35,201 nucleotides of DNA from Bacteroidales bacterium (GTDB taxonomy: Bacteria > Bacteroidota > Bacteroidia > Bacteroidales > JAUNSR01), in NCBI GenBank assembly GCA_030539115.1, contig JAUNSR010000031.1:1-35201 (forward strand), written 5' to 3'. The translations under genes were made by a program, and so were the position numbers. Numbering within the stretch: position 1 is the first letter of the stretch; every line of letters begins with the position of its first letter. Shown here piece after piece: positions 25,673 through 34,342 of this stretch. Below the pieces are notes generated by a model, which worked only from the letters and a program-made list of their open reading frames with translations, had not been told where the DNA came from and ran no database searches.

Positions 25673-28600
25673 ATGAGTATTTCTACAACCTCTATAAAAC
25701 GTCCTGTTCTTGCCACAGTATTAAATCTTGTATTGATAATAGTTGGTTTGATAGGCTATTTTTATCTTGGAGTAAGGGACTATCCAAGTGTGGACCCTCC
25801 AATTATTTCTGTATCAACAACATTTCCGGGAGCTAATGCCGATGTAATAGAGACACAAATCACAGAGCCTTTGGAGGCGGCGATAAATGGCATACCGGGA
25901 ATTAGGTCGTTGACAAGCCAAAGCCGTGATGGACAAAGCAATATTACAGTTGAGTTTGAGCTTGAAGTTGATTTGGAAACGGCGGCAAATGATGTAAGAG
26001 ATAAAGTCTCAGGCGCAATGAGACGACTTCCAAAAGATGTTGACGCTCCTACTGTCTCGAAAGCTGATGCTGACGCACAACCAATCTTTGGTGTCTCCTT
26101 ACAGAGTGATACCCGCTCATTGATAGACCTTAGCATGTATGCTGAAAGATATTACAAGGAGAGGCTCCAGACAATACAAAATGTAAGCAGTGTGCAAATA
26201 TGGGGAGAAAAGAAGTATTCGGTAAGACTGAAAATGAATCCTTCAGCACTGGCAGCCTATGGAGTAACGCCTGCCGATGTTCAAAGTGCAGTGAGTGCAG
26301 AGAACGTTGAACTGCCCTCAGGCAGAATAGAGGGAGAGAATACCGAACTTACGATAAGAACTCTTGGCAGATTGATGAGTATTGATGACTTTAACAATCT
26401 TGTTGTTCGTCGTGAGGGTGATAATGTTGTGCGTTTTAGGGATATCGGTCATGCAGAGGTTGATGCAGAGGACACTCGTTCCATACTGAAAAGAAACGGC
26501 GTTCCGATGGTTATTTGCAGCATGGTGCCTCAGCCCGGAGCCAATTACATAGATATTGTTGATAAAGCATACAAAGTTATCGAGGAGCTTGAAAAGGATA
26601 TTCCAGAGGATATCACCGCGGGAATTGCCTATGACAATACGGTGTTTATAAGAAACTCAATCAATGAGGTAAAAGATACAATTATTATAGCTTTCATACT
26701 TGTTGTATTGATAATCTTCCTTTTCCTGAGGAATTGGAGAACTACCATGATTCCAATACTTGCCATACCAATCTCTCTTATTGCATCATTTTTTATAATG
26801 TATATAGCGGGATTCACAATTAACATTCTGACTCTTTTGGCTATTGTGCTTGCTATCGGGCTTGTTGTTGATGACGCCATAGTAGTAATGGAAAATATCT
26901 ATTCAAAGATAGAGAAAGGGATGGCTCCAATGCAGGCAGGCATCGAGGGAACAAATGAGATTATTTTTGCAGTTTTGGCGACGACTATATCATTGGTTGC
27001 AGTATTCTTTCCAATAGTATTTCTTCAGGGCACAACAGGCAGATTGTTTCGTGAATTTAGTATAGTGATTGCCGGAGCTGTCTGTGTGTCTTCCTTTGTT
27101 GCCCTTACCTTCACTCCAATGATTTCCACAAAGCTTCTAACTAAAGATTCGACAAACAATCTTTTTTATAAAAAGACAGAGCCTTTCTTTTCAGGTTTGA
27201 CAAATCTTTACCGACGTTGGCTGATAAGATTTATGAAGCTTCGTTGGCTATCAATAATAATAGTGTTTGCCTCTGCTCTTTTTATTTGGCTTTTATGGAA
27301 GGTTACACCTTCTGAAATGGCTCCGTTGGAGGACAGATCTAATATTCAAGTTTCTTCAACCGCTCCTGAGGGCGCTTCTTTTGAATATATGGAAAGATAC
27401 TGCAATGAGCTTTCCGGGTATTTGGAGGAGACTGTGCCTGAACAGGACAGGATCATTGAAATGGTTGGAAGAGGTAATACAAACAGATCAAACCTTAATG
27501 TATGGCTCTCTCCGGTTGATGAAAGAAAGCGCAGTCAACAGGATATTGCCGACCAATTGGGCATTGATGTTAAAAAGTTTACCGGTGCAAAGACTATGGT
27601 TTCTCAATCTCAGACTTTTGGCACCAGAAGAGGTGGGCTTCCGGTTCAATATGTTATTCAGGCAAAGAATCTTGAAGAGCTGAAAAGGGTGCTTCCGGTT
27701 TTTATGGATTCGGTAAACAAAAGTCCTGTTTTTTCTGTGGCAGATGTAAATCTAAAATTCACAAAGCCTGAATTGAGAATCAATATTAATAGAGACAAGG
27801 CGGCTGTTATGGGTGTTACTATGCAGAATATTGCTCAAACATTAATGCTTACAATGAGTGAACAACGTGTTGGGTATTTTATTCTCAATGGAAAACAATA
27901 TCAAATAATGAGCCAATTGGAAAAGGAGAATAGAAACAAGCCTTCAGACCTGCAGGATATCTATGTCAGAAATAAACAGGGACAGCTTATCCATCTTGAC
28001 AATCTAATAGAGACAAGCGAAAGCTCCACTCCTCCTCAGCTTTATAGATATGACAGATTTGTTGCTGCAACTGTTTCTGCCGGTCTTGCAAAAAAGAAAA
28101 CCCTTTCTCAGGGATTGGAGGAGATGGATAGAATTTCAGATCAAGTTTTGGATGATAATTTTAAGACAACTCTTTCGGGAAGCTCTAAGGATTTTGTAGA
28201 AAGCTCTTCGAGTTTGATGTTTGCATTTATATTGGCATTGATTTTTATTTATCTTGTTTTGGCAGCTCAGTTTGAAAGTTTCAGAGACCCGCTTATAGTT
28301 ATGTTTACTGTGCCTCTTGCTTTAATTGGTGCAATGGCAGCAATGTGGTACTTTGACCAAACGATGAATATATTCAGCGAAATTGGGATAATAATGCTTA
28401 TAGGACTTGTGGCAAAAAATGGAATTTTAATTGTTGAATTTGCAAATCAAAGAAAACATGAGGGATTAAAGCTTATTGATGCCATTGTTGATGCTTCGGT
28501 TTCAAGATTCAGACCAATATTAATGACAAGTCTGTCAACTGTTCTCGGAATTTTGCCAATGGCTTTGGCAACCGGAGCAGGTGCTGAGAGTCGTGTGGCT

Positions 28601-28729
28601 ATGGGTATTGCCGTTGTCGGGGGGATGACATGTGCCACATTTTTATCCTTGTTTGTTGTTCCGGCAATCTATTCCTATTTGACTCAAGGCAAACTGAATG
28701 AGGTTTTTGTAAAAAAAGAAAATTTGTAG
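25673..28729 (+). CDS. RND (HAE1-type) multidrug efflux pump
   Basis: An inner-membrane proton antiporter of 1018 residues, close to AcrB length. It has the twelve-helix layout with two large periplasmic loops after helices 1 and 7. The proton-relay aspartates are Asp400-Asp401 in VVDDAIVVMENIYSK, and the partner lysine is Lys915 in GLVAKNGILIVEFANQRK. The N-terminus (SIKRPVLATVLNLVLIIVGLIGYFYLGVRDYPSVDPP) is typical of the hydrophobe/amphiphile branch. It takes drugs, bile salts or other amphiphiles from the periplasm and inner leaflet and passes them to the channel; bile resistance would suit a gut Bacteroidales, but the substrate is not shown by sequence. Co-transcribed with the adaptor and the channel gene. 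Confidence 0.95.
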   Translation: MSISTTSIKRPVLATVLNLVLIIVGLIGYFYLGVRDYPSVDPPIISVSTTFPGANADVIETQITEPLEAAINGIPGIRSLTSQSRDGQSNITVEFELEVDLETAANDVRDKVSGAMRRLPKDVDAPTVSKADADAQPIFGVSLQSDTRSLIDLSMYAERYYKERLQTIQNVSSVQIWGEKKYSVRLKMNPSALAAYGVTPADVQSAVSAENVELPSGRIEGENTELTIRTLGRLMSIDDFNNLVVRREGDNVVRFRDIGHAEVDAEDTRSILKRNGVPMVICSMVPQPGANYIDIVDKAYKVIEELEKDIPEDITAGIAYDNTVFIRNSINEVKDTIIIAFILVVLIIFLFLRNWRTTMIPILAIPISLIASFFIMYIAGFTINILTLLAIVLAIGLVVDDAIVVMENIYSKIEKGMAPMQAGIEGTNEIIFAVLATTISLVAVFFPIVFLQGTTGRLFREFSIVIAGAVCVSSFVALTFTPMISTKLLTKDSTNNLFYKKTEPFFSGLTNLYRRWLIRFMKLRWLSIIIVFASALFIWLLWKVTPSEMAPLEDRSNIQVSSTAPEGASFEYMERYCNELSGYLEETVPEQDRIIEMVGRGNTNRSNLNVWLSPVDERKRSQQDIADQLGIDVKKFTGAKTMVSQSQTFGTRRGGLPVQYVIQAKNLEELKRVLPVFMDSVNKSPVFSVADVNLKFTKPELRININRDKAAVMGVTMQNIAQTLMLTMSEQRVGYFILNGKQYQIMSQLEKENRNKPSDLQDIYVRNKQGQLIHLDNLIETSESSTPPQLYRYDRFVAATVSAGLAKKKTLSQGLEEMDRISDQVLDDNFKTTLSGSSKDFVESSSSLMFAFILALIFIYLVLAAQFESFRDPLIVMFTVPLALIGAMAAMWYFDQTMNIFSEIGIIMLIGLVAKNGILIVEFANQRKHEGLKLIDAIVDASVSRFRPILMTSLSTVLGILPMALATGAGAESRVAMGIAVVGGMTCATFLSLFVVPAIYSYLTQGKLNEVFVKKENL

Positions 28730-28816
28730 TTTATAAGAATAGATAGAAACATTGTTTGTCATATTATTAAAAAGAAGATGAGTAAGACAATAAATAAAAA
28801 TGAGTAAAATAAGATT

Positions 28817-30091
28817 ATGAATTTAATGAAATATATACCTTTTCTGATAATGGTTTCAGTCTGTGGAAAGCTTTTTTCACAAGAGTCCATTACATTAAAT
28901 GAATGTTTGAGGCTGGCTCTTGAGAAGAATTACTCAATAAAAATCATTAAGAACGAAGAGCAGAAAAGCAATAACAATGTTAACTATTCACAGTTTATTC
29001 CATCTGTTAATGCCACAGGCTCGCAAAGAGAGAATATTTATTCTTATTCAGAAGAAAAAAACACTTCTGATATTTATGCCGCAGGGGTTGTGCTTGATTG
29101 GACGCTTTTTGACGGCATGGCAATGTTTGCAGACCACAATAAATATTTAAATATGCGCTCCATAGGTGAATTAAACACAAAAATGGCGATAGAAAATATT
29201 ATTGTAAGCGTAAGCGAATTGTATTATTCTGTCATTGTGGAGCAAAGCAAACTTGATGCGGCAAGACATTCGCTTAGCCTTTCGAATGATAGATTTAATG
29301 AAGCAAGAGATAAATATAATTTAGGAGTTCTTTCGGGATTGGAGATGCAGCAGGCAAAGATTGACTTCAATGCCGATTCTTCAAGTTTTATGAGACAAAA
29401 AGAGTATTTGAAAAGTGCCTATATATCTTTAAATCTTGCAATGTGCGGTGATTTGCAGAACACCGGCTATGTCAATGACACAATAGCATTGACAGAACCT
29501 TTGTCTTTTGAGATTCTGGAAACAAATACTCTGAATTTTAACACGGCGCTTCTTATAGCAAAGAAACAAATGAAGATTTCAGAACTTGATCTTCAGATTG
29601 CAAGAAGCAGTCTTTATCCAACAATTAAATTAAATGCGGGATATAACTACAATAGGACTGAGAGTGTTGCAAATGCGAATGCTTTTAACAAATATCATGG
29701 TCCTTATTGGGGCTTTTCAGTGAATGTGCCTTTATTTAGCAGACTTGAAACTGTGAGAAAAATCAAAAATTCAAAGATTGACTCCAAGAATGCCGCTTAT
29801 TCCTATGAAGATGCTTCACTTCAAATTCAGGGTGATTTAGCTCAGCTTTACAATACTTATGAGAATAATCTAAAGATTGTTGATTTTGAGAATGAAAGCG
29901 CGAATGTGGCTTATGAAAATCTTGATGCCGCTTTAGAGAAATATAAAATCGGCTCGCTTTCGGGCATTGAGTTCAGAGAATTTCAAAGGAGCTATATCGA
30001 TGCCGTCAACCGTAAACTTTCAGCAATTTATCAGGCTAAGGTTTCTGAGCTTTCTCTTTTGTTGATAAGCGGGGGCATAAGGGTTCAATAA
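28817..30091 (+). CDS. TolC-family outer membrane efflux channel
   Basis: A protein of 424 residues with a signal peptide (cleavage near KLFSQ-ES). Two outer-membrane efflux repeats are visible, beginning SITLNECLRLALEKNYSIKI (the usual TolC-family first helix) and, in the second half, ISELDLQIARSSLYPTIKLNAGYN; the long Ala/Asn/Gln-rich helices between them build the periplasmic tunnel. An AAP-type GVLSGLEMQQAKIDF segment matches the family. It completes the adaptor-pump-channel set. The 87-nt gap after the pump holds two tiny reading frames, one of which ends on the channel's ATG. A terminator follows. Confidence 0.92.
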   Translation: MNLMKYIPFLIMVSVCGKLFSQESITLNECLRLALEKNYSIKIIKNEEQKSNNNVNYSQFIPSVNATGSQRENIYSYSEEKNTSDIYAAGVVLDWTLFDGMAMFADHNKYLNMRSIGELNTKMAIENIIVSVSELYYSVIVEQSKLDAARHSLSLSNDRFNEARDKYNLGVLSGLEMQQAKIDFNADSSSFMRQKEYLKSAYISLNLAMCGDLQNTGYVNDTIALTEPLSFEILETNTLNFNTALLIAKKQMKISELDLQIARSSLYPTIKLNAGYNYNRTESVANANAFNKYHGPYWGFSVNVPLFSRLETVRKIKNSKIDSKNAAYSYEDASLQIQGDLAQLYNTYENNLKIVDFENESANVAYENLDAALEKYKIGSLSGIEFREFQRSYIDAVNRKLSAIYQAKVSELSLLLISGGIRVQ

Positions 30092-30111
30092 CTTAATAAT
30101 AATGATATTTC

Positions 30112-30158
30112 AAAAAGCGACAGTCTAATTTTTTTATAATTAGGCTGTCGCTTTTTTT
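30112..30158 (+). terminator. Rho-independent terminator of the RND operon
   Basis: Nineteen-base arms starting AAAAAGCGACAG (30112) and ending CTGTCGCTTTTT, with inner CTAATT/AATTAG and one T-G pair at 30124/30144, loop about seven bases, then T7. The outer A and T runs also let it act on the minus strand. Confidence 0.9.
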
Positions 30159-30240
30159 CATTCTATTGACTTTCTCTTTTTTAATTAATTCATTGCTAAA
30201 CAATTATTACAATTAAATCATTTTACTCTTGAAAAAACAT

Positions 30241-30248
30241 TAATTTTG
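30241..30248 (+). promoter_or_regulatory. Sua5 gene -7 promoter element
   Basis: TAATTTTG is a perfect TAnnTTTG match. The start near 30255 leaves about 39 nt before the ATG at 30294, but only nine before the GTG at 30264, which argues for the later start. Confidence 0.45.
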
Positions 30249-30293
30249 TTTTGATTAAGTAAAGTGAAAATAAATAAGTGTATAATGAGCGGT

Positions 30294-30902
30294 ATGTTTG
30301 TGAAAATTTATCCTGACAATCCTAATGAAAAGGATGTAGATAAGATAATTGATATTTTTAAGGATGGTGGCATTGTTATTTACCCAACAGACTCTGTCTA
30401 TGCAATGGGTTGTGATGCTCTTAACGCAAGAAGTGTTGAGAAAATTTACAAATATCGTGGTGTCGATGCGCAAAAGGCTCTTCTTTCAATTATATGCTAT
30501 GACCTAAGCAACATAAGCGAGTATGCCAAAGTGAGCAATGCCCAGTTTAAAATTTTAAAGAGAAATCTTCCGGGCCCGTTTACTTTTATTCTTGAAGCAA
30601 GCAACCGTCTGCCTAAGCTTTATAAGATGAGAAAGACTGTTGGAATAAGAGTTCCCAACAATAATATTATCAGCAATCTGGTTAAAAACCTTGGCAATCC
30701 AATTCTTACTGCTTCAATAAAAAATGATGACAGCGTGGATGAATATATCACTGATCCGGAACTGATTTTTGAGAAATATCAAAATCAGGTTGATGCGGTT
30801 ATTGATGGAGGCTATGGTCTTAATGAGCCATCAACAGTTGTAGATTTAACAGGTGATGAGCCAATCATAGTTCGTCAGGGAATTGGAGAGCTTGAATATT
30901 AA
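30294..30902 (+). CDS. Sua5/YciO/YrdC-family threonylcarbamoyl-AMP synthase-like protein
   Basis: A cytosolic protein of 202 residues from this start; ATG at 30285 or GTG at 30264 would add 3 or 10. I chose 30294 because MFVKIYPDNPNEKDV begins like homologues and fits the promoter. The YrdC fold marks are GGIVIYPTDSVYAMGCDA (nucleotide/threonine site), the KIYKYRGVDAQKALLSII stretch with the conserved KxR/K region, LPGPFTFILEA, VGIRVPNN and the late PSTVVDLTGDEPIIVRQGIGE. YrdC-type enzymes make threonylcarbamoyl-AMP for the t6A modification of ANN-decoding tRNAs; YciO-type paralogues may not. The C-terminal Sua5 domain is absent. The choice between the two types is not settled here. Its stop lies only five bases from the stop of the convergent lipoprotein gene. 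Confidence 0.82.
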   Translation: MFVKIYPDNPNEKDVDKIIDIFKDGGIVIYPTDSVYAMGCDALNARSVEKIYKYRGVDAQKALLSIICYDLSNISEYAKVSNAQFKILKRNLPGPFTFILEASNRLPKLYKMRKTVGIRVPNNNIISNLVKNLGNPILTASIKNDDSVDEYITDPELIFEKYQNQVDAVIDGGYGLNEPSTVVDLTGDEPIIVRQGIGELEY

Positions 30903-30907
30903 TTTTA

Positions 30908-31621
30908 CTAAAAAGATCCTTTTTCCCCTTGGAATTCCACCTCTATAGATTTTTCTTTTATCTCACTATATATCGTTCCATCATCATAATCTTTTATCTG
31001 CAATTTTAGTAAACCTGAAAAGGCATATCTTTTATAATATTCATAAGAGTAATCACATTCCTTTGGCATTTTTAAATAGACTGAATCCTCGATATAGCAT
31101 TCAACTGTTTTGCCATATCCGCTTTTAAAGGAGTGAGAACCTAAGACTTTATAAATACTATCGTTATTAGCCATGAAAGAATAATAGGATTTGTTGGAAT
31201 AATTATTCTGGACTAAAAAAGATTCATCTGCTTGATGTTTAATAATTGAAAACAACCCTTCCGAACGCATAATTTTCCATTCAGTTCCGACAGATGTCAA
31301 AGGCTTATTATTGGTTTCTATGATGCATAGGTCATTAATGATTACTCTATTTTCTTCATATTTAATTTTATAATGAGGGAAATAAAGCATCTCCTTATCA
31401 TAACGTTCATCGTTATCGGATGCATTGATGCAGATTTGAGTCTTCCTGGCAATATCAAATAAAATGGCATCATTGTTGATTTGTTGTAAAGCCTCCTGAG
31501 TGATATTTGAGGCGAGATTTGCCCTTGAGATTGGATCACAAGTTTCTACACAGCCGGCGTTTAGAGTAATGATGAAACAAATCAATGATTTCAACAGGTA
31601 AATACTTATATTATTTTTCAT
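30908..31621 (-). CDS. Lipoprotein of unknown function
   Basis: A protein of 237 residues from the ATG at 31621. An ATG-like start 39 nt earlier would bury the signal peptide, so the later one is used. The signal MKNNISIYLLKSLICFIITLNAGC ends in a lipobox (LNAGC), so it is lipid-anchored. The rest is rich in Lys, Tyr, Asn and short beta-like stretches; no known domain was recognised. Five other cysteines after the anchor occur, which could form disulfides. It overlaps the end of the barrel protein gene by 11 nt, so the two are almost certainly translated together, and both lie behind serS. Its last codons contain an AAAAAG-ATC-CTTTTT palindrome shared with the end of the Sua5 gene region. Confidence 0.7.
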   Translation of the reverse strand: MKNNISIYLLKSLICFIITLNAGCVETCDPISRANLASNITQEALQQINNDAILFDIARKTQICINASDNDERYDKEMLYFPHYKIKYEENRVIINDLCIIETNNKPLTSVGTEWKIMRSEGLFSIIKHQADESFLVQNNYSNKSYYSFMANNDSIYKVLGSHSFKSGYGKTVECYIEDSVYLKMPKECDYSYEYYKRYAFSGLLKLQIKDYDDGTIYSEIKEKSIEVEFQGEKGSF

Positions 31622-32273
31622 TGCTTTCCTTTTTATGTCCAAAACGATAACCAATGCCAATGGAAAAAATGCCGTTAGTGCCGGAATTTATTTCTCCAAA
31701 GCCATAAATTCTTTTTCCGACAGTCATTCCCAAATATGTAATGCTGAAACTTGGAGAGAATGAATTATCTTTTCTATTCATTTCCTGCCTTTTATAAAAT
31801 GCACCGCCAATTCCTATGCCTGAGTAAATGCGTAGTGCACTCATCCTAAACCAATCAAAACGGACAATGGGAGTAAGAGCTAAGAAGTTGCTCTTTTTTT
31901 TATATTGGATATCATCTGTCAGCTGGTTCCTATGTGTTTCGGAATAACTTGAATAGGAAAGCGAAGCTCCAAGGGAGAGCCACGATTTCAGCTGATAGGA
32001 ATAGAAAAAATTAATCGATGGAGTGTAAGCTTTCTTGGATAAATAGCTCCAGCCTTTTTCATTGTCAAAAAAATCATCATCGCTGTTAAAAAAATCATCA
32101 TCGCCATAAAAAAAATTATCCCCATCAATATAAGTTATCGGGTATGCTCCCAAGGAAAACATAAATTGATGAGGATTATTTTTAGTAAATAATGAAACTG
32201 GATTATTCTGACCAAGAACAGGTAACACACAAAAAAAACTGCAGGCAATAAGCACTCTTTTTATTATGGTCAT
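31611..32273 (-). CDS. Small outer-membrane beta-barrel protein with a repeated acidic loop
   Basis: A protein of 220 residues with a signal peptide (MTIIKRVLIACSFFCVLPVLGQ). After it come amphipathic beta-strands typical of OmpA/OmpX-like 8-strand barrels (HQFMFSLGAYPITYI, TPSINFFYSYQLKSWLSLGASLSYS, FLALTPIVRFDWF, LRIYSGIGIGGAFYK, FSITYLGMTVGKRIYGFGEINSG, FSIGIGYRFG), ending in an aromatic-Gly strand. Between the first and second strands, residues 50-70 are three 7-residue repeats with the consensus xxD(D/N)FFx. This would be the first surface loop. It follows serS by 35 nt and overlaps a lipoprotein gene by 11 nt, suggesting a two-component envelope unit. Function is unknown. Confidence 0.7.
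   Translation of the reverse strand: MTIIKRVLIACSFFCVLPVLGQNNPVSLFTKNNPHQFMFSLGAYPITYIDGDNFFYGDDDFFNSDDDFFDNEKGWSYLSKKAYTPSINFFYSYQLKSWLSLGASLSYSSYSETHRNQLTDDIQYKKKSNFLALTPIVRFDWFRMSALRIYSGIGIGGAFYKRQEMNRKDNSFSPSFSITYLGMTVGKRIYGFGEINSGTNGIFSIGIGYRFGHKKESNEK
32064..32126 (-). repeat. In-frame 21-bp tandem repeat, three copies
   Basis: The three copies encode DGDNFFY, GDDDFFN and SDDDFFD (residues 50-70 of the barrel protein). The two later copies share AAAAAAATCATCATCGC on the plus strand; the first is more diverged. Copy number change would keep the frame and lengthen or shorten the loop. Confidence 0.8.
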
Positions 32274-32308
32274 TTGTTCTCAGGTATTCGTTCAGATATA
32301 ATTATTTA

Positions 32309-33583
32309 TTAATCAATATATTCAAATCCGGTGTATGGAACCAAAGCAGCCGGTATCTTAATGCGGCCATCCTCTTGTTGATGATCTTCAAGAAGAGCAG
32401 CTACTATACGAGGCAGAGCAAGAGCTGAGCCATTAAGGGTATGAACAAGCTGTGTCTTTTTATCTTCTCCACGAAAACGGCATTTTAAGCGGTTTGCCTG
32501 AAAACTTTCAAAGTTTGACACTGAAGAAACTTCCAACCAACGTTTTTGTGCTGCAGAATAAACTTCAAAATCAAAAGTTAAAGCAGAGGTAAAGCTTATA
32601 TCACCACCACAAAGACGAAGTATACGCCAAGGTAATTCAAGTTTGTCTACCAAAGTTTGAACATAGTCTACCATTTCCTGAAGATCTTTGTAAGAATGGT
32701 CAGGATGAGCAATACGAACTATTTCTACTTTGTCAAACTGATGAAGGCGGTTAAGCCCACGAACATCTTTACCATAAGAACCTGCCTCACGACGGAAACA
32801 AGCTGAATAGGCTGTATTTTTTATTGGAAGATCTTTTTCATTTACAATAACATCACGATAGATATTTGTAACGGGAACTTCAGCAGTAGGAATAAGATAT
32901 AATCCATCTTCATTCGCATAATACATCTGACCCTCTTTATCAGGCAGCTGGCCTGTTCCATATCCGGAAGCTTCGTTTACAACATAAGGAGGCTGAACTT
33001 CAAGATAGCCGGCTTCTCTTGCATTGTCAAGAAAGAAGTTAACCAAGGCTCTTTGCAAGCGTGCACCTTTTCCTTTATAAACAGGAAAGCCTGCACCGGT
33101 GATTTTAACACCAAGTTCAAAATCGATAAGGTCAAATTTCTTGGCTATCTCCCAGTGAGGAAGAGCATCAGGCATAAGATGAGGCATAGGACCGCCCATT
33201 TTCTCAACTTTATTGTCTTCTGCATTATATCCTTCAGGGACTGATGCATGAGGAAGGTTAGGAATTGTAAGAAGTATCTGAGTCATTTTAGTTTCAGCAT
33301 CTTTCATCATATTCTCATCCGACTTGTTTTGCTCTTTAAGCTCGGAAACTCTGATTTTTGCTTTCTCTGCCTCATCTTTTTTGCCCTCTTTCATAAACAT
33401 ACCGATTGATTTGGACAAACTGTTTACCTCAGCAAGATTTTTATCTACTTCTGCCTGAGCAGTACGGCGAGTTTTATCCAACTCGATAATTGTTTCAATG
33501 GGCTGACGTCCATCAAAATGCTTTTTGGCTAATCTGGCGATTACTTCTTCCGGATTCTCCTTGATTACATTCAGCGTTAGCAT
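32309..33583 (-). CDS. serS: Seryl-tRNA synthetase
   Basis: A class II synthetase of 424 residues that charges tRNA-Ser (and tRNA-Sec where present) with serine. The N-terminal 110 residues form the long antiparallel coiled coil that holds the tRNA (AQAEVDKNLAEVNSLSKS...EAEKAKIRVSELKEQ). The catalytic domain shows motif 2 (FRREAGSYGKDVRGLNRLHQFDKVE) and motif 3 (LNGSALALPRIVAALLE), with TAEVPVTN in the serine pocket. The start at 33583 is the ATG that lies inside the first copy of a duplicated leader sequence. It heads a cluster with the barrel protein and the lipoprotein, spaced 35 nt. Confidence 0.97.
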   Translation of the reverse strand: MLTLNVIKENPEEVIARLAKKHFDGRQPIETIIELDKTRRTAQAEVDKNLAEVNSLSKSIGMFMKEGKKDEAEKAKIRVSELKEQNKSDENMMKDAETKMTQILLTIPNLPHASVPEGYNAEDNKVEKMGGPMPHLMPDALPHWEIAKKFDLIDFELGVKITGAGFPVYKGKGARLQRALVNFFLDNAREAGYLEVQPPYVVNEASGYGTGQLPDKEGQMYYANEDGLYLIPTAEVPVTNIYRDVIVNEKDLPIKNTAYSACFRREAGSYGKDVRGLNRLHQFDKVEIVRIAHPDHSYKDLQEMVDYVQTLVDKLELPWRILRLCGGDISFTSALTFDFEVYSAAQKRWLEVSSVSNFESFQANRLKCRFRGEDKKTQLVHTLNGSALALPRIVAALLEDHQQEDGRIKIPAALVPYTGFEYID

Positions 33584-33702
33584 AATATATAATGATATGT
33601 TTTAGTTATTTCTTTTTTATTCTATGCCTTAGTTTTTATTATCTCATATTACTGTTGTAAATGAGATAATATATAATGGCATGTTTCAGTTATTTCTTTT
33701 TT
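33582..33702 (-). repeat. Duplicated 37-bp sequence in the serS leader
   Basis: Copies at 33582-33618 and 33666-33702 match at 34 of 37 bases and start 84 bp apart. The first overlaps the serS start codon. On the minus strand each reads AAAAAAGAAATAACT, a variable AAACAT, then CATTATATATTAT. Sequence between and around the copies is not duplicated. Confidence 0.8.
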
Positions 33703-34065
33703 CTTTAAATTCATTCTTTTAAAAAAATTTCTTTTGGAATTATACAAAGAATAATTTTTAAAGAACATTTTGTGATTTCACATCAATAATCAGCGGTGTT
33801 AAATATAATAACTCTCCATTTGAAAGCTTTATTGATTATTTATCCAATAATAGAGCCTTAAGTATACTACAAAAAGCCTTTTTCAAAAGAATTGTCCTTG
33901 ACTTAGAGAGTGATAAAACACACTGAATTTATGATATTTCAATTACAGACGACAAATATACGTAGTGCAAACGTAAATAAAAACAGAAACTCCCGTTTTT
34001 TACTAAAAGTAAAAAACGGGAGCTCATTCTTTTTTTCTTATCTCGAGGTAAAACTCTGACAGGAA
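33584..34065. other. Intergenic region upstream of serS
   Basis: The 482 bp hold the duplicated leader, the rpmA terminator and a minus-strand TATATTTG (33953-33960) that is a perfect -7 match but would give serS a leader of about 370 nt. The palindrome TGTGA-TT-TCACA lies at 33771-33782. No gene or T-box-like element was seen. Confidence 0.5.
33990..34022 (-). terminator. Rho-independent terminator of rplU-rpmA
   Basis: Perfect 15-bp stem CTCCCGTTTTTTACT (33990-34004) / AGTAAAAAACGGGAG (34008-34022) with a three-base loop. On the minus strand it is followed by TTTCTGTTTTTATTT. Confidence 0.92.
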
Positions 34066-34323
34066 TTAGTTAAGAGGTTCCACTGAGATGAAAGAACGGT
34101 TTTCACCTTTCTTACGGAAAGACACTGTGCCATCTACAAGAGCGAACAAAGTATGATCTTTACCAATCCCAACGTTTTCACCTGGGTGATGAACTGTACC
34201 TCTTTGGCGTACGATGATGTTACCAGCTTTAGCAAACTGTCCACCAAAGATTTTAACGCCTAATCTTTTGCTTTCGGATTCACGTCCGTTCTTAGAACTA
34301 CCGACACCTTTTTTGTGAGCCAT
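34066..34323 (-). CDS. rpmA: 50S ribosomal protein bL27
   Basis: A ribosomal protein of 85 residues at the peptidyl transferase centre of the 50S subunit. It starts directly with [14 protein letters not shown], so the flexible N-terminal arm needs no cleavage, unlike in Firmicutes. [24 protein letters not shown] is the conserved core. It follows rplU by 19 nt, the standard rplU-rpmA pair. Confidence 0.98.
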   Translation of the reverse strand: MAHKKGVGSSKNGRESESKRLGVKIFGGQFAKAGNIIVRQRGTVHHPGENVGIGKDHTLFALVDGTVSFRKKGENRSFISVEPLN

Positions 34324-34342
34324 TTTCTTCTAATTTTAATGA

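Noticed and set aside
33771..33782. TGTGATTTCACA as a CRP-type site
   Set aside because: The half-sites are two bases apart rather than the six expected for CRP, and it is far from a clear promoter.
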